Source: Karstenula rhodostoma CBS 690.94 (lineage: Eukaryota; Ascomycota; Dothideomycetes; Pleosporales; Didymosphaeriaceae). Taken from it: a stretch of DNA of 64,000 nucleotides. A model generated the notes under the pieces. It did not search any database and had not been told where the DNA came from. It saw only the letters and a list, made by a program, of their open reading frames with translations. The first letter of the stretch is position 1. The number at the start of each line of letters is the position of its first letter. The stretch spans positions 150,228-214,227 of the forward strand of contig MU001492.1 in the NCBI GenBank assembly GCA_010093485.1, given 5' to 3'. Positions 45,174-58,079 of this stretch are shown here, one piece after another. The position numbers and the translations under genes are program-made.

Positions 45174-48100
45174 CTACAGCGCGAGACCAGTTCCATCACC
45201 GCTCCAGCGGTACAGGCTGAGCATCTCGCGTCTCCGCAGCTGCGCGAACTCGGCATTTTCGTCCATGCCGCGCCCACGCACCTGCTGTAAAGCCGAGCGC
45301 ATCACCTTGCGGAAATTTCTCTGCAATGTTTGGTCAGCATCATCGTCTCTTATTCTCCGAGATTGTGGGGAGCGATGCATGTGAGGCGATTGAAACGACG
45401 AGGGATGGGGCTGAATGCAGCAAGTTCGCGTCCCAGACGGGTAATAGGGTGGAAGCACGAAGCTGCAACTGCGAAACCCGGGTACAGGTGCTTCAAGGGG
45501 AATTGCAATGTAAGAGTCTGGGGAGACTTACCTGGTACTCGGTATTGAGGGTTACGATACACGCTTCATGCGCTCGGACGATCGTCTCACAAGCCTTGAC
45601 GACGTTGGGGTTGGCTTCACCTTGCAGCTTGTCGGCTATGAGGAGCAACAGGAAGCTCCCCTGCAAGAGGTAGATTCCGAAGAAGAAAGGCATGAAGCTG
45701 AGATCAGGATCGAGTTCCAGAATTTCGTTGAGCGCTTCAGCAGCTGCGACCGCGTGGCCGGTAGCATCAATGAAGCTCTGGGATGATATCCAGAGATCAT
45801 TGTCGTCGAGCAGTGAGATGGGGTCCCATTTGCCGTTGAGTAGTATATGAAGGGTATGCATAATGTGCGTGCCGTACGCGACTACGATTCTTGCGCGCAT
45901 GAGCGACTCTTGAGCTCTAGTGGTCGTAGAGTTCACTGATCGAGCGGACGGTGTACCTGGGTGGATCGGTTCCTGAATTTCGGCGTTTGCGTCTGCGATG
46001 GCTCTTGCCTTCAACTCTCGAAGCGAATGGTCAAACACCTCTAGCTGCCGTGTGATTTCCGCCGCATGGTCGTCCCAATTGGTCTTTGAGCCGAATCGGG
46101 GATGGTTTCTTGCATGGTGGACTTCAACGATTTCGCCCAGAATACTCATCAAAGGGAGAAAGAATCCAAATGTGGATGTCCCAGTGCACTCATATATGGG
46201 TCCTGTGCTTCGTCGAACGGTAGGATCTGAGAATGATTGAGCGGAGTTTCCAAAGAGAGCCGGTGATTGCCATACGTCATCAGAAACAGGTGTCTGCAAA
46301 TCGCTGCACTCGATATCGAGCAGCGACAACGGCCTGTTGTAGCATAGTGCTAGGTGCCGATCTACTGTGTACAGCATCCACCAAACACGACGTCGCTCTT
46401 CTCGTTGCTCCTCGGTGAGATTGGCTGAAGCATTTTGACCAGATGAAGGACCGCCAACACGCTCTGATTCAAGGTCGGATCGGGCTTGTGGGTTTTCCTC
46501 GGGCGGTGGGGTCAACGGCACCTCTTTGCTAAGTTTCAACTCCCTAGCCAAACTCCAGGCAGCGTTCCACCATCGCAGCGACGCGGCCTTGTACTCACTG
46601 GCGCTTATGACGACTGCAAGATTAGCGTATGTACAGACATCATCAATGCCACCTGGAGCGCCAGCGGAGCTAGCTGCGTAGCTTCTCTGCCACATGCCTT
46701 CGCCAGGTAATCCTATTTCCGGGTCCTGTGTTGAGATGCCAAAGTTGTTCATCGTTTCACCGGAGCTGAATGTTGGGCTCGCGTCTTCGACTTGCGATTG
46801 GTGTACCAGGGGCTTCAGGAGGGATATGGTCAAGTTGATGAGCTTCTCCGACAACTGACTTCTTGCGGATGGTGACGAAGCCAGATACGGCGACTCGCTC
46901 GTCAGACATCCGATCCAGAGCATGCTAGCCAGCAGCGCTGGGCTACACACGCGTGGGGCATTGTGTCGCAAGAACGACTCTTTTCGGAACACGTAACAGA
47001 GCACGTATGGGCTTGTGGGCTGCATGAACGCAGTACTAGAGCTCTGAAAGTAGAGCTCCAGCAAATCACAGGCCAGAGAGACGGGCATTACAGTCGTCAG
47101 ATGAGGCACCAGGGGTGCAAGAACCGGGTATCGCAGTTGTTGGGAGCTCGACGGATGTGCGTTCGGGTATATGGTCGCAGACGGGGACGGCAGTGACAGC
47201 CAGCTTGGCGAGCCAGAGACAGGGGAGGTCGTGATGTAGCCCGGTAACGGTGATTCTGCATGAGGCATTCTGAACGAGTTCGGAGGCCCTTGTGCGCTTT
47301 GTGGACTCATCATCTCATAAGGGCTCTGTGCATATTCGGGCATGTTGGAGGGAATGATGGAATGCATCATCTGGTGAGGTTGCTGGTACGCACGATTGAA
47401 GTCGTCCATGGAGGCGTACTCTGGGATGGAATGACTGTGCATTGGCAAGCCCTGAGTCTGGATCCGCGGTGGCTGCATGGGATGGTGCATGCTCTCCCCC
47501 ATCTGGTCCTCCGGAATGGAGTCGATGGCGCTCATGCTCATGGTCCGTGATACTGGGTTGACGCCTGGGAACATGGCGGTGCTGTCCATATCACGGGTAG
47601 TAGCGATGCTGGCGGATCGCACAGGTTGTGGAAGGTTGGGCGGAGGCAAGTCAGGCAGAGGTCGTTGGCCCTCGGGTAGCTCAGCAGCCGGGGAGGACTC
47701 CTTCTGGTCGTCAGGATAACCCGTACCGCGCGACTGAGGGCTCCCAGACGTGGATTCGCCAGAGGGTGGAGCGGTGCCATTTGTGGCGGCTGCTGCTGCT
47801 GCTGCCAGGTCCTTTCGAGATGCCTTGCCGCGCTTCTTGCGCTCGCGCATGTACTCGCATGTTAGACCGAACTCTGCGATGTGGTTAGTGTCACGTTCGT
47901 TTGACAGCGGCGACAGCTGTCAAAAACGCTCGGTGGACCCTGTGGGACATACCTATACAGTGGGCGCACTACGCGACGTTAGCAACTAGTCAATGTCATC
48001 ACGGCGAAGTCAGCTACTCACAGGTGCCTTGCCATCGCACTTCGTCCGCAACTGATTACACTGATCACACGCTCGGCTGATTCTACGTCGCACTGGTCCT

Positions 48101-48354
48101 GAAGCGGAAGCACCTCGTCCTGCGCGTTCGTGCAGCATCGCATCACGCTGGCTGCGCGGAGCTGCAGCAAGAGGTCCGTTGGCGTAGGGTAGGCGGTGCG
48201 GCTTAACGAGGCCTTTGCCTGGAGGAAGGACATGTCGGTTCTGATGGAACTGCAGCGCGTACTGCGAAGCCCCCATGTGCTGGGCAGCGAAGTGATGTTG
48301 ATGCTGCATTGGTGGAGGAAACTGCTCGTATTGGTGGAGACTTGTCGACATCAT
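45174..48354 (-). CDS. xlnR: XlnR/Xyr1-type Zn2Cys6 activator of (hemi)cellulase genes
   Basis: Nuclear transcription factor of about 945 aa. It is the main activator of xylanase, cellulase and xylose-use genes in filamentous fungi. There are four exons: 48354-48022, 47968-47953 (16 nt), 47873-45532 and 45320-45174. The binuclear zinc cluster has Cys at residues 96, 99, 106, 112, 115 and 122 ([11 protein letters not shown]...CAHCIEFGLTC), followed by [19 protein letters not shown], diagnostic of XlnR. The middle is the fungal-specific TF domain ([21 protein letters not shown]). The last exon ends [19 protein letters not shown], the XlnR C-terminus. Introns 1 and 2 (53 and 79 bp) cut the zinc cluster on both sides of a micro-exon; intron 3 is 211 bp. 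The start is the tandem ATG at 48354/48351. Confidence 0.93.
47953..47968 (-). other. 16-nt micro-exon of xlnR coding for CAHCI
   Basis: Flanked by GTGAGT...GCGTAG upstream and GTATGT...TCGCAG downstream. It supplies zinc-cluster cysteines 4 and 5. Without it the cluster loses two ligands and the frame shifts (16 is not a multiple of 3). Confidence 0.85.
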
Positions 48355-51300
48355 CCTTCTAGTGCCGGGCTCGGCCGCAACTGCACCGCTCAACAACGAC
48401 GGATAGGGTTCAATGGCGGCGGCGTGGAAATTAATCCAAAGTGGAATGGAGATAACAGAGGAGGGAGAGTAGATGATACGCTATGCGTGGTCGAGGTACG
48501 TTCAGCGCCGGGCTGGGAGAGATGTCGTCAGGACGGATGCAGGTCAGAGGAAGGTCCACGCTGCTCTTTTGAGAGGCAGCCCGTGTCCCTGAGTACAATA
48601 TAGGTAGCTGCCGGCCGCAGGCTTCTCCGCCTCGAGCCAGGTCATGTCTTAGTGGTGCCCGCGGGGTATAGCACAGGCTGCCAGTGCGTGAGGTGCAGGG
48701 TGGCCAATACCGGATGGCATGGGCAGAGACGTCCCATCTCCGGGTCTACTAGCTGCGTCGCGCGTCAGAAAACTGCTGGGCCACATGGGCTGCTCCAAAC
48801 GAGATGGGCAATGGCTTCTGCACGCCGGGTTCTGGCCAAGGCCTCATGTCCCCAGTCATCACGCCTCAGCAGTCACCCCAGCACGTCCCAGGGACCCTGG
48901 TATAGCGCAACGCTTCCACGTTAAGCACAGGGCACAAAGCCGCTTGATCGTCGGTGCCGCGAGCTTGAGCGGATGCACCCCAAGCTGGTCGCCGCGTCAA
49001 GGCCCGCAATCAAAAACGATATTGCTTGATCGGTGCCATCCCAGCCCTATATGTGCTCGTCTTAAGAGCGCCATACCGTACCGATGCCGGCTAGAGGTAC
49101 CGTTATGTACCCCCGTACCGCCAATGCCACCATCAGATCCGTCGCTCGACTGACTGGCGATTTAGAAACGACCTGCGCCATGATTGGGGGGCCCACAGCC
49201 CACCTCTGTGCATTTGCCAACAACACCTCAGCGTGGCACGGGATCGTCAACTCGACGCAATCGACAGCCTGCTGTACCCTATTATCAGTATGCGCTGCCC
49301 GGTTGTAGAGTCCTCGAACAACGAGAACCAAGTTGCTGCCCCCAGCTGCGACCGACTACGATTCATGGCTAGTCTTCCGCCACTCTGCCGGTCATCGCAT
49401 CCTGGTGAATAAGTCCTTCAGCAGCCTGTGCGGATCAGCCTTTCATCCAGAATTTTCCCAGAAGAAGCCGGTGGGCATGAATCAATGCTAGCCAGCGATG
49501 CTCCGATGGAATCGGACTGAGGGTCTTCCAAAACACTTCGATCTTCCGCGATCCGACCTGGAAACAAGTCGCCTTTCAAACACCTTCTCGAAGGCGAACG
49601 CATGAACGTGCTCTCCGTGATCAAGCTTGGTCATGCGCCTCGTAAAGGTCCCCAAAAAAAGTTGAACTTTCAAATGGTCACCTGCGTGTGTGGAGAGACA
49701 GCGCAAGCTGTCATCTATAATACCTCAGTTAAGATAATAAGAGGTCCAGAATCAGAGGCCATGCCACGGCCAAGCAAAGTGGCGTACGAATGTTGCAAAC
49801 GGCGCGCGCTTAGACACACTGGCCGGCCCTCGTCACTCATCCAGACATTTTCAAAGTGTAACCGAATCCGCTAAAACGGTGGCTTCAACGGTGGAGAAAA
49901 CGTGGTCTTGCCGTTGCATGAGCCGTCGAGAGCCTATCATGCCGCATCCGCCGCATCCATTGATGGGTAGATTCTGGTGATTGGCGGGCATTCAAATGCC
50001 AGCGGATCGCTCCGCATTTCAGCGCCTGGCATCTCACCTTACCCCATTCACTGTCTCGTGCCTTTGACGTCTTGGCAGCATTCGGCTGCAGGAACGTGTG
50101 TCGAGAGTGGTGCGAACATCTGGTTACGTTGACGGGTCTGGCGATCAATAGCGCAGCTCCGCAAACACGAGTGACCGGCAATTCACAGTCAGGGTCATCG
50201 TTGCAATTAGCCAAGGAAGCTTCGCTTCCGAGGCCATCTGCATCCAAGGCCTGGGGGACCGTACCATGGCATAAAGTTGTGAAAGATGTGAAAGACAAAG
50301 AGCTTATTGACGAAGAAGGCTGAGTAGGATGTCCAGGCGCCAGGCGACTAGTCCTAGAAGATGATCGACTCGTCCTCGCGAGAGCTGGGGCGGGAAGAAA
50401 AGTGGTCGTCACTACACCGCTTCGGGAACGGATGGTTTTCTCCGTTCGTACCCAACCCACAGACTTCGGGCGAACCGTTCGTCGCTCGTGCTCCGTGGTC
50501 TGGCTACCTGTTGAGGCGTTCCATAAAGTTCGCGTCGACGTCGGTTAGCGGCAAATGGATCAGACCAGAGACTTCTCTGCAAAGGTGGTCCACTGATGGT
50601 GGAGTTGCATCCTCCATAGGCACTGTTGCCGTGCGGGAAGAGAACAGGGAACGGAGGGACCTTGACTAGGATCACTGCCGAATCCTTCTGCCACTCGGTC
50701 TAGGCCGAAACCGCTAGCGTTCACACTTCGCTCCCGATCAGCAACGGTCCGACTAACCTCCACGTGGATTAGTGGAAACCACAATTCAGTGCAATGTGCA
50801 ACAAATTGCAGCCAATGAGCACTCCAGGATTTGGGAATATATCAGAGGCTGCAGCATCTCAGTAGCACCTGTACAGCTGTCCGCCCGTTATTTGCGAGCT
50901 GAGTAGTTTGATGAGAAGCATCGTCGTGGAGTTATTGTGATGAATGAGACTGAGCTTACATGATATCATTACCGATGTTGAGAAATCGGTAGAATGTCTC
51001 GTGGGGGCTGTCACCTCACATTGTGCGCTCCTCTGATAGGTCATGCTCCGTGTTTGGAGTTGCATCCAGAGGTTCAAACCGGGTGGCAGTCGACGCGTAA
51101 CTTTGCTGCTAGACGGATGATGTCAACCTACACCGATATTTTCAACGAAAGTCGAGCTGGTGACTATATGAAAAGCAGCAGTCGCTTTGCGATGTGATCT
51201 GCAAGCCATCTCAGGCCTCGTACGCGGCGCAAATCATGACGACTGGGAGGTTCATGTTCCTTCCACCGAGGATCAGCGTTTGGTGGCTGGAGGATCAGGA

Positions 51301-52149
51301 TCTGGCGAGATGACTTGGGCGTGTTCCTCAGCGCCGAAGTCGGTTCGGCTGTCCTAGATCCCGCCACGAGCGCCATCGCAAAACAAGGCTCCGCACCCAG
51401 AAGAAAGCCGAAAACGATCAAGGGAACATAAATAGGGAGGACATGTTCACGCCGTAAGAGAACTGCCGACTGACGGGGCGGTTGCTGACAGCCTCTGCTC
51501 ACTCCCAGCGAAGAGGCTCCCAGCATAAAAACGCTTTGGGCCCCAACAAAATCTAAACACAGCATGGCGAGGCATAGGTACCACCAACAATGAGACCTGC
51601 ATGGCGGCCTTCCTCTTGTGGTCGTAGCGAGATAATCTGCCTCGTCCACCCCCTTGACATGCTATGCACAATGAAGATCGTGCAGCATCCGAATTATACC
51701 AGGGAACGCGCAGAGGCCGTTTTTTGGCCCTGCGAAAGTCGACATCTCTGGAAACGCGGCGGGTGTGCTCGCGTTCGCGCGTCTTTGGCAAGTGAGACCG
51801 GTTTCGTTGTCCTCGTGCCACAGGGATCCCCTTAAAGTGGAAGCCTCGTCCGAACAGCCACAGTCGAGCGGCACAGGCCTTCTTGTAAAAGGTTGTGGGC
51901 GTGCAGAGAGAGAGAGAAGTCGTGAGAAAGACGAAGATGGTCAACATGTGAGGCTGTCAGAAGGTGAAAAGCGCCGCTAGCCGAGGGCACTAAACTTGGT
52001 GGGGTCGTGGCTTCCAAATCTGCTCGACAAATACGTCACCCCGCTGTGCGGCGACTTTCTCGACACCGAAATCGAACACACCCCATAGCAATCCGGCATT
52101 GACATATACACTCAGTACATATACCCAGCCTCACCATCGACACGGCAAC
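48355..52149. other. gene-poor 3.8-kb interval upstream of xlnR
   Basis: Holds the xlnR promoter and long 5' flank on one side and the aldehyde dehydrogenase promoter on the other. The open frames here (for example near 49.9-50.5 kb and 51.4-51.9 kb, minus strand) show no domains or plausible splicing. I do not call a gene. Confidence 0.45.
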
Positions 52150-53659
52150 ATGTCAGTCGAGACTATCACGACCATATCACCGGTCACCAACAAGCCAATC
52201 CTCACCCGCAATGGCCTATCGGATGCCGATCTGCTCTCCATACCCGAAACTGCTGCACGTGCTTTTGAGTCCTACCGCCGCACTTCTCTCTCAGATCGAC
52301 AAGCAATTGTCAAGAAGGCATTGAAGCTACTGGATGAGCGCCAAGATGCTTTGGGCAAAGAGCTCACTGAACAGATGGGCCGTCCTATCAACTACACACC
52401 CAAGGAGGTCACGACTGCCGTAGCACGCGGCGAGTACATGCTGAAAATCAGCGAAGAAGCCCTGAAAGAGACCGAAGGTGAAGCAGAGAAAGGCTTCAAA
52501 CGTTACATCAAAAAGGTCCCCGTAGGACCTGTTTTGATTCTTTTCCCATGGAATGTGTGTTCATTGTACGAATGTTACCAACAACCTCTACTGACCTAAT
52601 GCTAGTACCCATACCTGACACTGGTCAACTCACTAATCCCAGCCTTGCTTGCGGGCAACTCTGTGGTATTGAAACCTTCTCCCCAAACGCCTACGAGCGC
52701 GGAGCAGATCAAGCAAATCTTCGCGGACGCCGGTCTGCCTGAAGGCGTCCTGCAGATCTTCCATAGTGGGTCTATCACTCAGATTGAAGCCATAGCAAGG
52801 TCACCAAAAATTCAGCTGGTTTGCTTCACGGGGTCTGTTGCGAACGGACTCGCTGTACAGACCGCCGCTAGCGACCGTGTACCGATCCGTGTCGGGCTTG
52901 AGCTTGGAGGCAAGGATCCTGCATATGTCCGATCCGACGTCGACATCAAGTGGGCGGCCGAAGAGATTGTCGACGGTGCAGTCTTCAACTCGGGCCAGAG
53001 CTGCTGCAGCGTGGAGCGCGTCTACGTCGACGAAAAGATCCACGACGAGTTTGTCACTGCTCTTCAAGATGTGTTGAAGGGCTACAAGCTCGGTAATCCA
53101 ATGGAAAAGGATACGCATGTTGGTCCAGTGGTTTCCTCGCGGTCCGCGGACTCCATCCGTGCACATATCAAAGACGCCCTTGCGAAAGGCGCTAAAGATG
53201 CAACTCCGGACAACGCGTCCTTCAAGTCTCCTCCAGCGGACGGAAACTTTGTTGCTCCCACGCTTTTGACCAACGTGGATCACAGCATGGCGGTGATGAC
53301 CGAGGAAACGTTTGGTCCTGTGATTCCAGTGATGAAAGTCAAAAACGACGCCGAAGCTATCAAGCTCATGAACGATAGCCAATTTGGGTTGACGGCCAGC
53401 ATCTGGACCAAGGATACCGACAAGGGTCACGAGCTCGTTGACGATGTCGAGGCTGGCACTGTGTTTGTCAACCGATGCGATTACCCTGCACCAGTAAGTA
53501 ATCCCTCTTGATTTCTCGCGAGCATGTGATAACTTGGATCTGTAGGACCTCGCCTGGGTAGGGTGGAAGGACTCTGGAAAGGGCCAGACGCTTTCCAAAT
53601 TTGGATTTGACCAATTTGTCAAGCTCAAGAGCTTCCATGTGAAAGATTACCCGAAATAG
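52150..53659 (+). CDS. NAD(P)-dependent aldehyde dehydrogenase
   Basis: ALDH-superfamily enzyme that oxidises an aldehyde to an acid; 468 aa in three exons: 52150-52554, 52606-53493 and 53546-53659. Introns are 51 and 52 bp, all junctions phase 0. VPVGPVLILFPWN and NSVVLKPSPQTP bind the cofactor. FTGSVANGLAVQ and LELGGKDP provide the Glu (about residue 234), and FNSGQSCCS the catalytic Cys (about residue 268). EETFGPVIPVMKV and the C-terminal KDSGKGQTLSKFGFDQF complete the fold. There is no targeting signal, so it is probably cytosolic. Its short N-terminus places it nearest the bacterial-type succinate-semialdehyde/Sad group rather than the 500-aa ALDH1 type. The substrate is not deducible. 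Confidence 0.88.
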
Positions 53660-54606
53660 ATTGCCTGTACACGGTATGACAAACCCTCTCCTGGTTTGAA
53701 ACGCTGTGTTTCTCGCTCCTAACAACCATAGACTGGACAAGAAATTTCCACAGCGCGGGCAACCCGAACACGACATTGCTTGTGGACCAGACTGGTAATC
53801 AGGTAGTGTTATACTAGGATAGCAATTGAGCGATGCTTCACAATACACGGATTCGTATGTCTACGACACTCGTTCGCAGAGTGGAACGGAGCGTCGCCTA
53901 TATGCAGCCTTAATATTACCGCTTCCAGAAATCAGCAAGGCGGATCTTCGTATCATCGCGTCTCAAATGCGTGTTTTGGTACCTGAATGAGAAATGAGCG
54001 CCATATGCAAGGTCGGTGGTACAACGGGTGCGTGACTGACCAAAAGATATCGCGGCCGCCAACGTCACGCGTCAGTCCAGTGACACGAATCTGCGGCTCG
54101 ACTCTGAAGGTCTTAGCTGTTCCTAATATTGCTCTCACACCTCGTAAACACTCCACCGACATCCCCTCAGATACAACCGGCTGAGGAGTTCTAACAATCA
54201 AAAGCTACAGTGACAAAGTCCTTGCGCATTCCAGTCACTGGTAGAAATTTCTGCCTATCCCATCCTCCGATTACGTGGCAAGGAATGTAGTACCTTGAGA
54301 TTGACTCGTCACAGCAAGGAATCACTCGCCCTCGCTCCACCAGACCCGTCGCGTGGCAGAGCGCAGGTCTCCCATTGCGTGGGAAACTGTTTCATGCCAC
54401 TTCCTTTATAAACGCCCGCCCTTGGGGGATCGAGAGTGCCTCTCCTCGACCCGTCTCCATCCCCCGTCATACGACCTGGTCTTCCGTACCTCGACGTTCT
54501 CGCTATACTTTCTTTTTGACACATTACAAAGCCCGCGTCTTTCTACCAGTCGTTCAACCCCCAGGCTCCACCTTCCAAACAACTCACCCGGCATCCTCCT
54601 CGCACC
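53660..54606. other. intergenic region
   Basis: No supported gene. The last 200 bp form the promoter of the gene at 54607 and contain a TATAAA element. Confidence 0.45.
54407..54412 (+). promoter_or_regulatory. TATA box upstream of the acylated-protein gene
   Basis: TATAAA in CCTTTATAAACG, 195 bp before the ATG at 54607, in an otherwise C-rich promoter. Confidence 0.45.
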
Positions 54607-55559
54607 ATGGGCTTCAAAAACGCCGTCAAAAAGATCAAACGCACCCTCCTATGCTGCAGGAAAGAGAAGAAAAAGCCGCTGCTGAAAATTGTACACCTCG
54701 TCTGGCTGCACACGTCGCTGCACGCGCACACTTGCGCTAACCCTTACCACAGAGACCCACGACCGACGTGCGCCGCATGGACATCACAGAGGGCATGCCC
54801 GACCTGACAGAAGCAGAGTAAACCCCCCATCCATACCCCCCTTCACCATTTGTTCCACACACTGACGTCGTCACCCCCAGTGCAAAGCTCATCCAAGAAA
54901 AAGCAACCCACGACGCTTACCGCCTCCTCAGCCTGCAATCCCACCCTCCAACCCAACCCGCCACGCCCACTGACCCCGACCCCGACCCCTTCGCCTCCTC
55001 CGCTGCCCTCTCCCCTACCCGAACTGACCCCTTCGCCTCCGCCGCCCCCTCCGCCGCGGCATCAACTACCCACCTCCCCGCGCCGTCGCCGTCGCCGTCG
55101 TCCGCCCACTCCTGGAGCAGACTGAACCCCCTGCCTGCAGAGGACGGTGCAAAGGACGCAGACCCCGGTGTGGGCAAGAAGATATGGGATACCACGCGTC
55201 GGTTGTCTGGGCTGAGTCTGAGTCGCCGGAGCAGTACGCGCGATGGCACCTTCTACACTCCCCATAAACAGGGACGACACAGCGAACCTGCCGCAGGTGC
55301 CGCGGGCGCCGCAGGTGTGGTTATTGAGCTTGATGACGCGCATCAGCCGGACGAGAGGGAGGATACGAAGGCGGGTGCGAGTGTGAGTGTGCGGGGGTTT
55401 GAGGTTGTGGAGACGGTTGGGGGGACGGCGCCTGGGAAAGGGGCACCGGGGCGGGGGAGGGTGGTAAGTAGTCCGTTGATTGAGAGGGCGGGGAATGCGA
55501 TGGAGTTGGGGGAGAGTAACGATGAGGAGGCGGAGAGGAGGCCGTTGGTTAGGGTGTAG
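54607..55559 (+). CDS. small, probably lipid-anchored protein, function unknown
   Basis: 275 aa in three exons: 54607-54690, 54753-54817 and 54881-55559. Introns are 62 and 63 bp with GCTAAC and ACTGAC branch points. The N-terminus MGFKNAVKKIKRTLLCCRKEKKK combines Gly2, a polybasic stretch and a vicinal Cys pair, which suggests myristoylation plus palmitoylation and a site on the inner face of a membrane. The middle (residues ~60-130) is Pro/Ser/Ala-rich and low in complexity. The C-terminal ~140 residues hold KKIWDTTRRLSGLSLSRRSS and an acidic ending. I recognise no domain. Confidence 0.7.
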
Positions 55560-55916
55560 GGGTGGTGAGTGTGGATGCTGTTATACTTGTACGTGTAATT
55601 GTATGTTTAATAGCGGGTGGATGGATGGGTTGTTTAGACTGCGATAAGAACGTGGGGATGATGGCTGGACGGGAGAAGCAGGACGGTATGACATGATGCT
55701 GTGTTGGATAGATGGATAGATGCTATAGAGCCGGTGCGTGTGCAAATGCGTGCACTGCGCTGCATCCTAGCAGGGTATTGCCCCTTCCAGTCTGCGGCAA
55801 GGCAATGCAGTGTATCTCGAAAAGTCACCGTATGCTTCACCCGCATCGCAACACCCATGCTTGATCATAACGCCCGGCGATGCTGCGTACTCGTGCCTGC
55901 AGTCACAGATTCCACG
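55560..55916. other. short intergenic region between convergent genes
   Basis: 357 bp with simple GGAT/GATGG-type repeats. No gene seen. Confidence 0.4.
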
Positions 55917-57762
55917 TCATACTTTGAACACGCTCGACTTACTCCTCACCCCGTCAAACACGCACGTGTTATCCACAGGCACGTACTGCTCCGTAATGAC
56001 CTTGATGACCTCCTGACTCACCATGCCGCCCGTCAGCGCAGCGATATTATGCAGCTCGCCGCCACCAGCGCGCACGAGTTCCCGTGCCAGTTCAGCAATC
56101 TGCGCTCTAACAGTGTCGTACTCCTCCTCGTCAATCGTGTAGCTCGCCTCTTTGACCAGGCTGTCCACGAGCTTCAGCGCAATGCTGGTGACTTTCCCGG
56201 TGTCGGAGTCGACGTCGGCGTCGGACGAACCGGGGGTTTTCGAGGCGCGAGCGAGGTCGTCGAGGGTGTGTGTTGCGGTGTATTTGTCCCAGGCGAGGAA
56301 AGCGATGTAGATGGGGACGAGGGCGTCGGGGAAGGTGAGTTTTTGTGCTGCATCCCAAAATTAGTCTTGCACAAACAGCCAGGACAAATAAATCACATAC
56401 CTAGCGATTTGGCGTTGGTTCCGAACTTCAAGTCGCCCTCCGCCGGCACAATGTGGAACGGTCGTCCACGAACGAGCTTGATGTGCGCCGCGTTCTTGCA
56501 GAAGGCTTCTACATCCTTCTCCTCGATGTGCGTGCTCAAATTCGCGTTGCGCTCCAGGAACCGCACGCTCTCCAGCACTTCTGCGAGGTCTTTCCGCGCT
56601 TTCGACTTGTATACGTTCTGCAGCTGGATGTAGTCTGCCGATCGCGCCTTCATGTCCGGTACAGCGCCGGGCACGGGCAGCACGCCGTACTTTGTGTAGA
56701 AGAGGCCGATTGCGTGCGCGATGACCCAGAAGGGCGGCGAGTTCTCGCGTATTATGACGCACTCTGGTGACTTGAAGATTTCTTTTACGGTACTGCTTGG
56801 CTCTGGTGGGTTGAGCGACTTGAGGACTGCGGATACGGCTTCCTCAAAGTTCTCCTCTCCGCCTTCGGGGGTGTCTGTCCGTGTGGCAGCCTTGACAAGA
56901 TCTCGGAAGGCGGTCTTGTCTTTGTAGTTCTGGGGCACTTGGCCGTTATTATCCTTCTTCCAGACTTCGAGGTAGTGTAGTAGAATGGCAACGTAGGGTA
57001 TGTGACCGTGGTCATCGGCAGCCATGCTCTCGAGGCCCTCCGTCTTCTCCTCTGCGTATGCAAGCAACTCGGGCCATGGTTTCAGCAGCCGCAGGTCAGT
57101 GGTAGTTTCGGGACTTGGGTGTGTGTCGACAATGGGAAACGCTGGCGGAAGGTGTATGGAGAAATGCGAGTAGAAGCCGACGGAGTGTATATAGAAGAGC
57201 GGGACGAGTGCTTGGTCTGCGTGCGCGGCGAGCTTGGTGAGGAGCCCTGGTCGGATGGGCGCGGTTACGATGATGAGCGTGTATGGTTCAAGTGCATCGG
57301 GCTGGGCGAGCCACGATTCTACGGGCTGTGATGGAGTCAGCAGGCATTTATTTGGTGTATGTGCATACTCACTTCAGAGATGAAGTGACCTTGCACATCT
57401 GGATTGAGCTCCTTGAGCAGATTGCACGTATGCTCTGCGCGGAAGCCACCCAGATGCTCCTCTTCCAGGAAGAAGTTCACGCCCAAGTCTGCCTCGTCCA
57501 CAAGCGCCGAGTCTTGTATCGTGAAGTTGCCGGCGCCGGGCAGCACCAGGTTCTTTAGCGTCTCCAGGCCAACAACACCCGGGCCGGAGTTTATGAGGAG
57601 TATGTGCGAGTTCTCGAGGGCAATTTGGCCGGTGGCGCCCCATAGGCGTAACTGGCGGTCGTACCTGCGTCGTTTAGAAGGTACTCAGACGCTGGGGCGC
57701 GAGCGCTCTTACTTCTTCTCCTTCGCCGTGGGGCCTTGTACGGGAGGAGGGAGGTCTGCCAT
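55917..57762 (-). CDS. ula1: NEDD8-activating enzyme E1 regulatory subunit (ULA1/APPBP1)
   Basis: Non-catalytic half of the heterodimer that activates NEDD8/Rub1 for cullin neddylation; 565 aa in four exons: 57762-57713, 57664-57373, 57325-56401 and 56347-55917. Introns are 46-53 bp. The N-terminus [18 protein letters not shown] is the signature of E1-like ThiF folds, followed by [20 protein letters not shown] and [36 protein letters not shown] and the C-terminal [22 protein letters not shown] complete the adenylation-like fold. There is no catalytic Cys motif, as expected for this subunit. It is head to head with ribose-5-phosphate isomerase. Confidence 0.92.
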
Positions 57763-58079
57763 CTCAAAGTAGGTACGAGGATACCGGAAGCTTCAGCAGG
57801 GTTGAACGCGTAGACGAGAGTGAATGTCTTCGTGTCGCGCTCCAGGATGCTCCAGGCACCTGGTCGTTCTGCCGCCGCACACCGCCACGGCCCACGCCGC
57901 CCGGGCTACGCGCCAAGCTAATGGCGGGGCACACTTCGCGTCACTCTTCCGCGGCGGTTGCCCCTCAGTGTGCGATGGGTCCCGCGGCTCGAGCCAGAGT
58001 AATTCTTGACGTTAATTGTCCGTCTGCGACTTCGGCCTTGGTTTCAATAGCCTCCAGATACCACTTTCGGACTCCGTTT
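57763..58079. promoter_or_regulatory. shared divergent promoter of ULA1 and ribose-5-phosphate isomerase
   Basis: 317 bp to the upstream candidate start of the isomerase (58080), or 545 bp to its conventional start (58308). No TATA box is obvious. Confidence 0.4.

Noticed and set aside
45493..47850. Reading the large xlnR exon as a complete gene starting at MRERKKRG
   Set aside because: That would remove the zinc cluster. The upstream exons and micro-exon join in frame with good splice sites.
51447..51947. 166-aa minus-strand open frame with a hydrophobic start
   Set aside because: Could mimic a signal peptide, but the rest is Arg-rich and unstructured with no motifs, inside a decayed interval.
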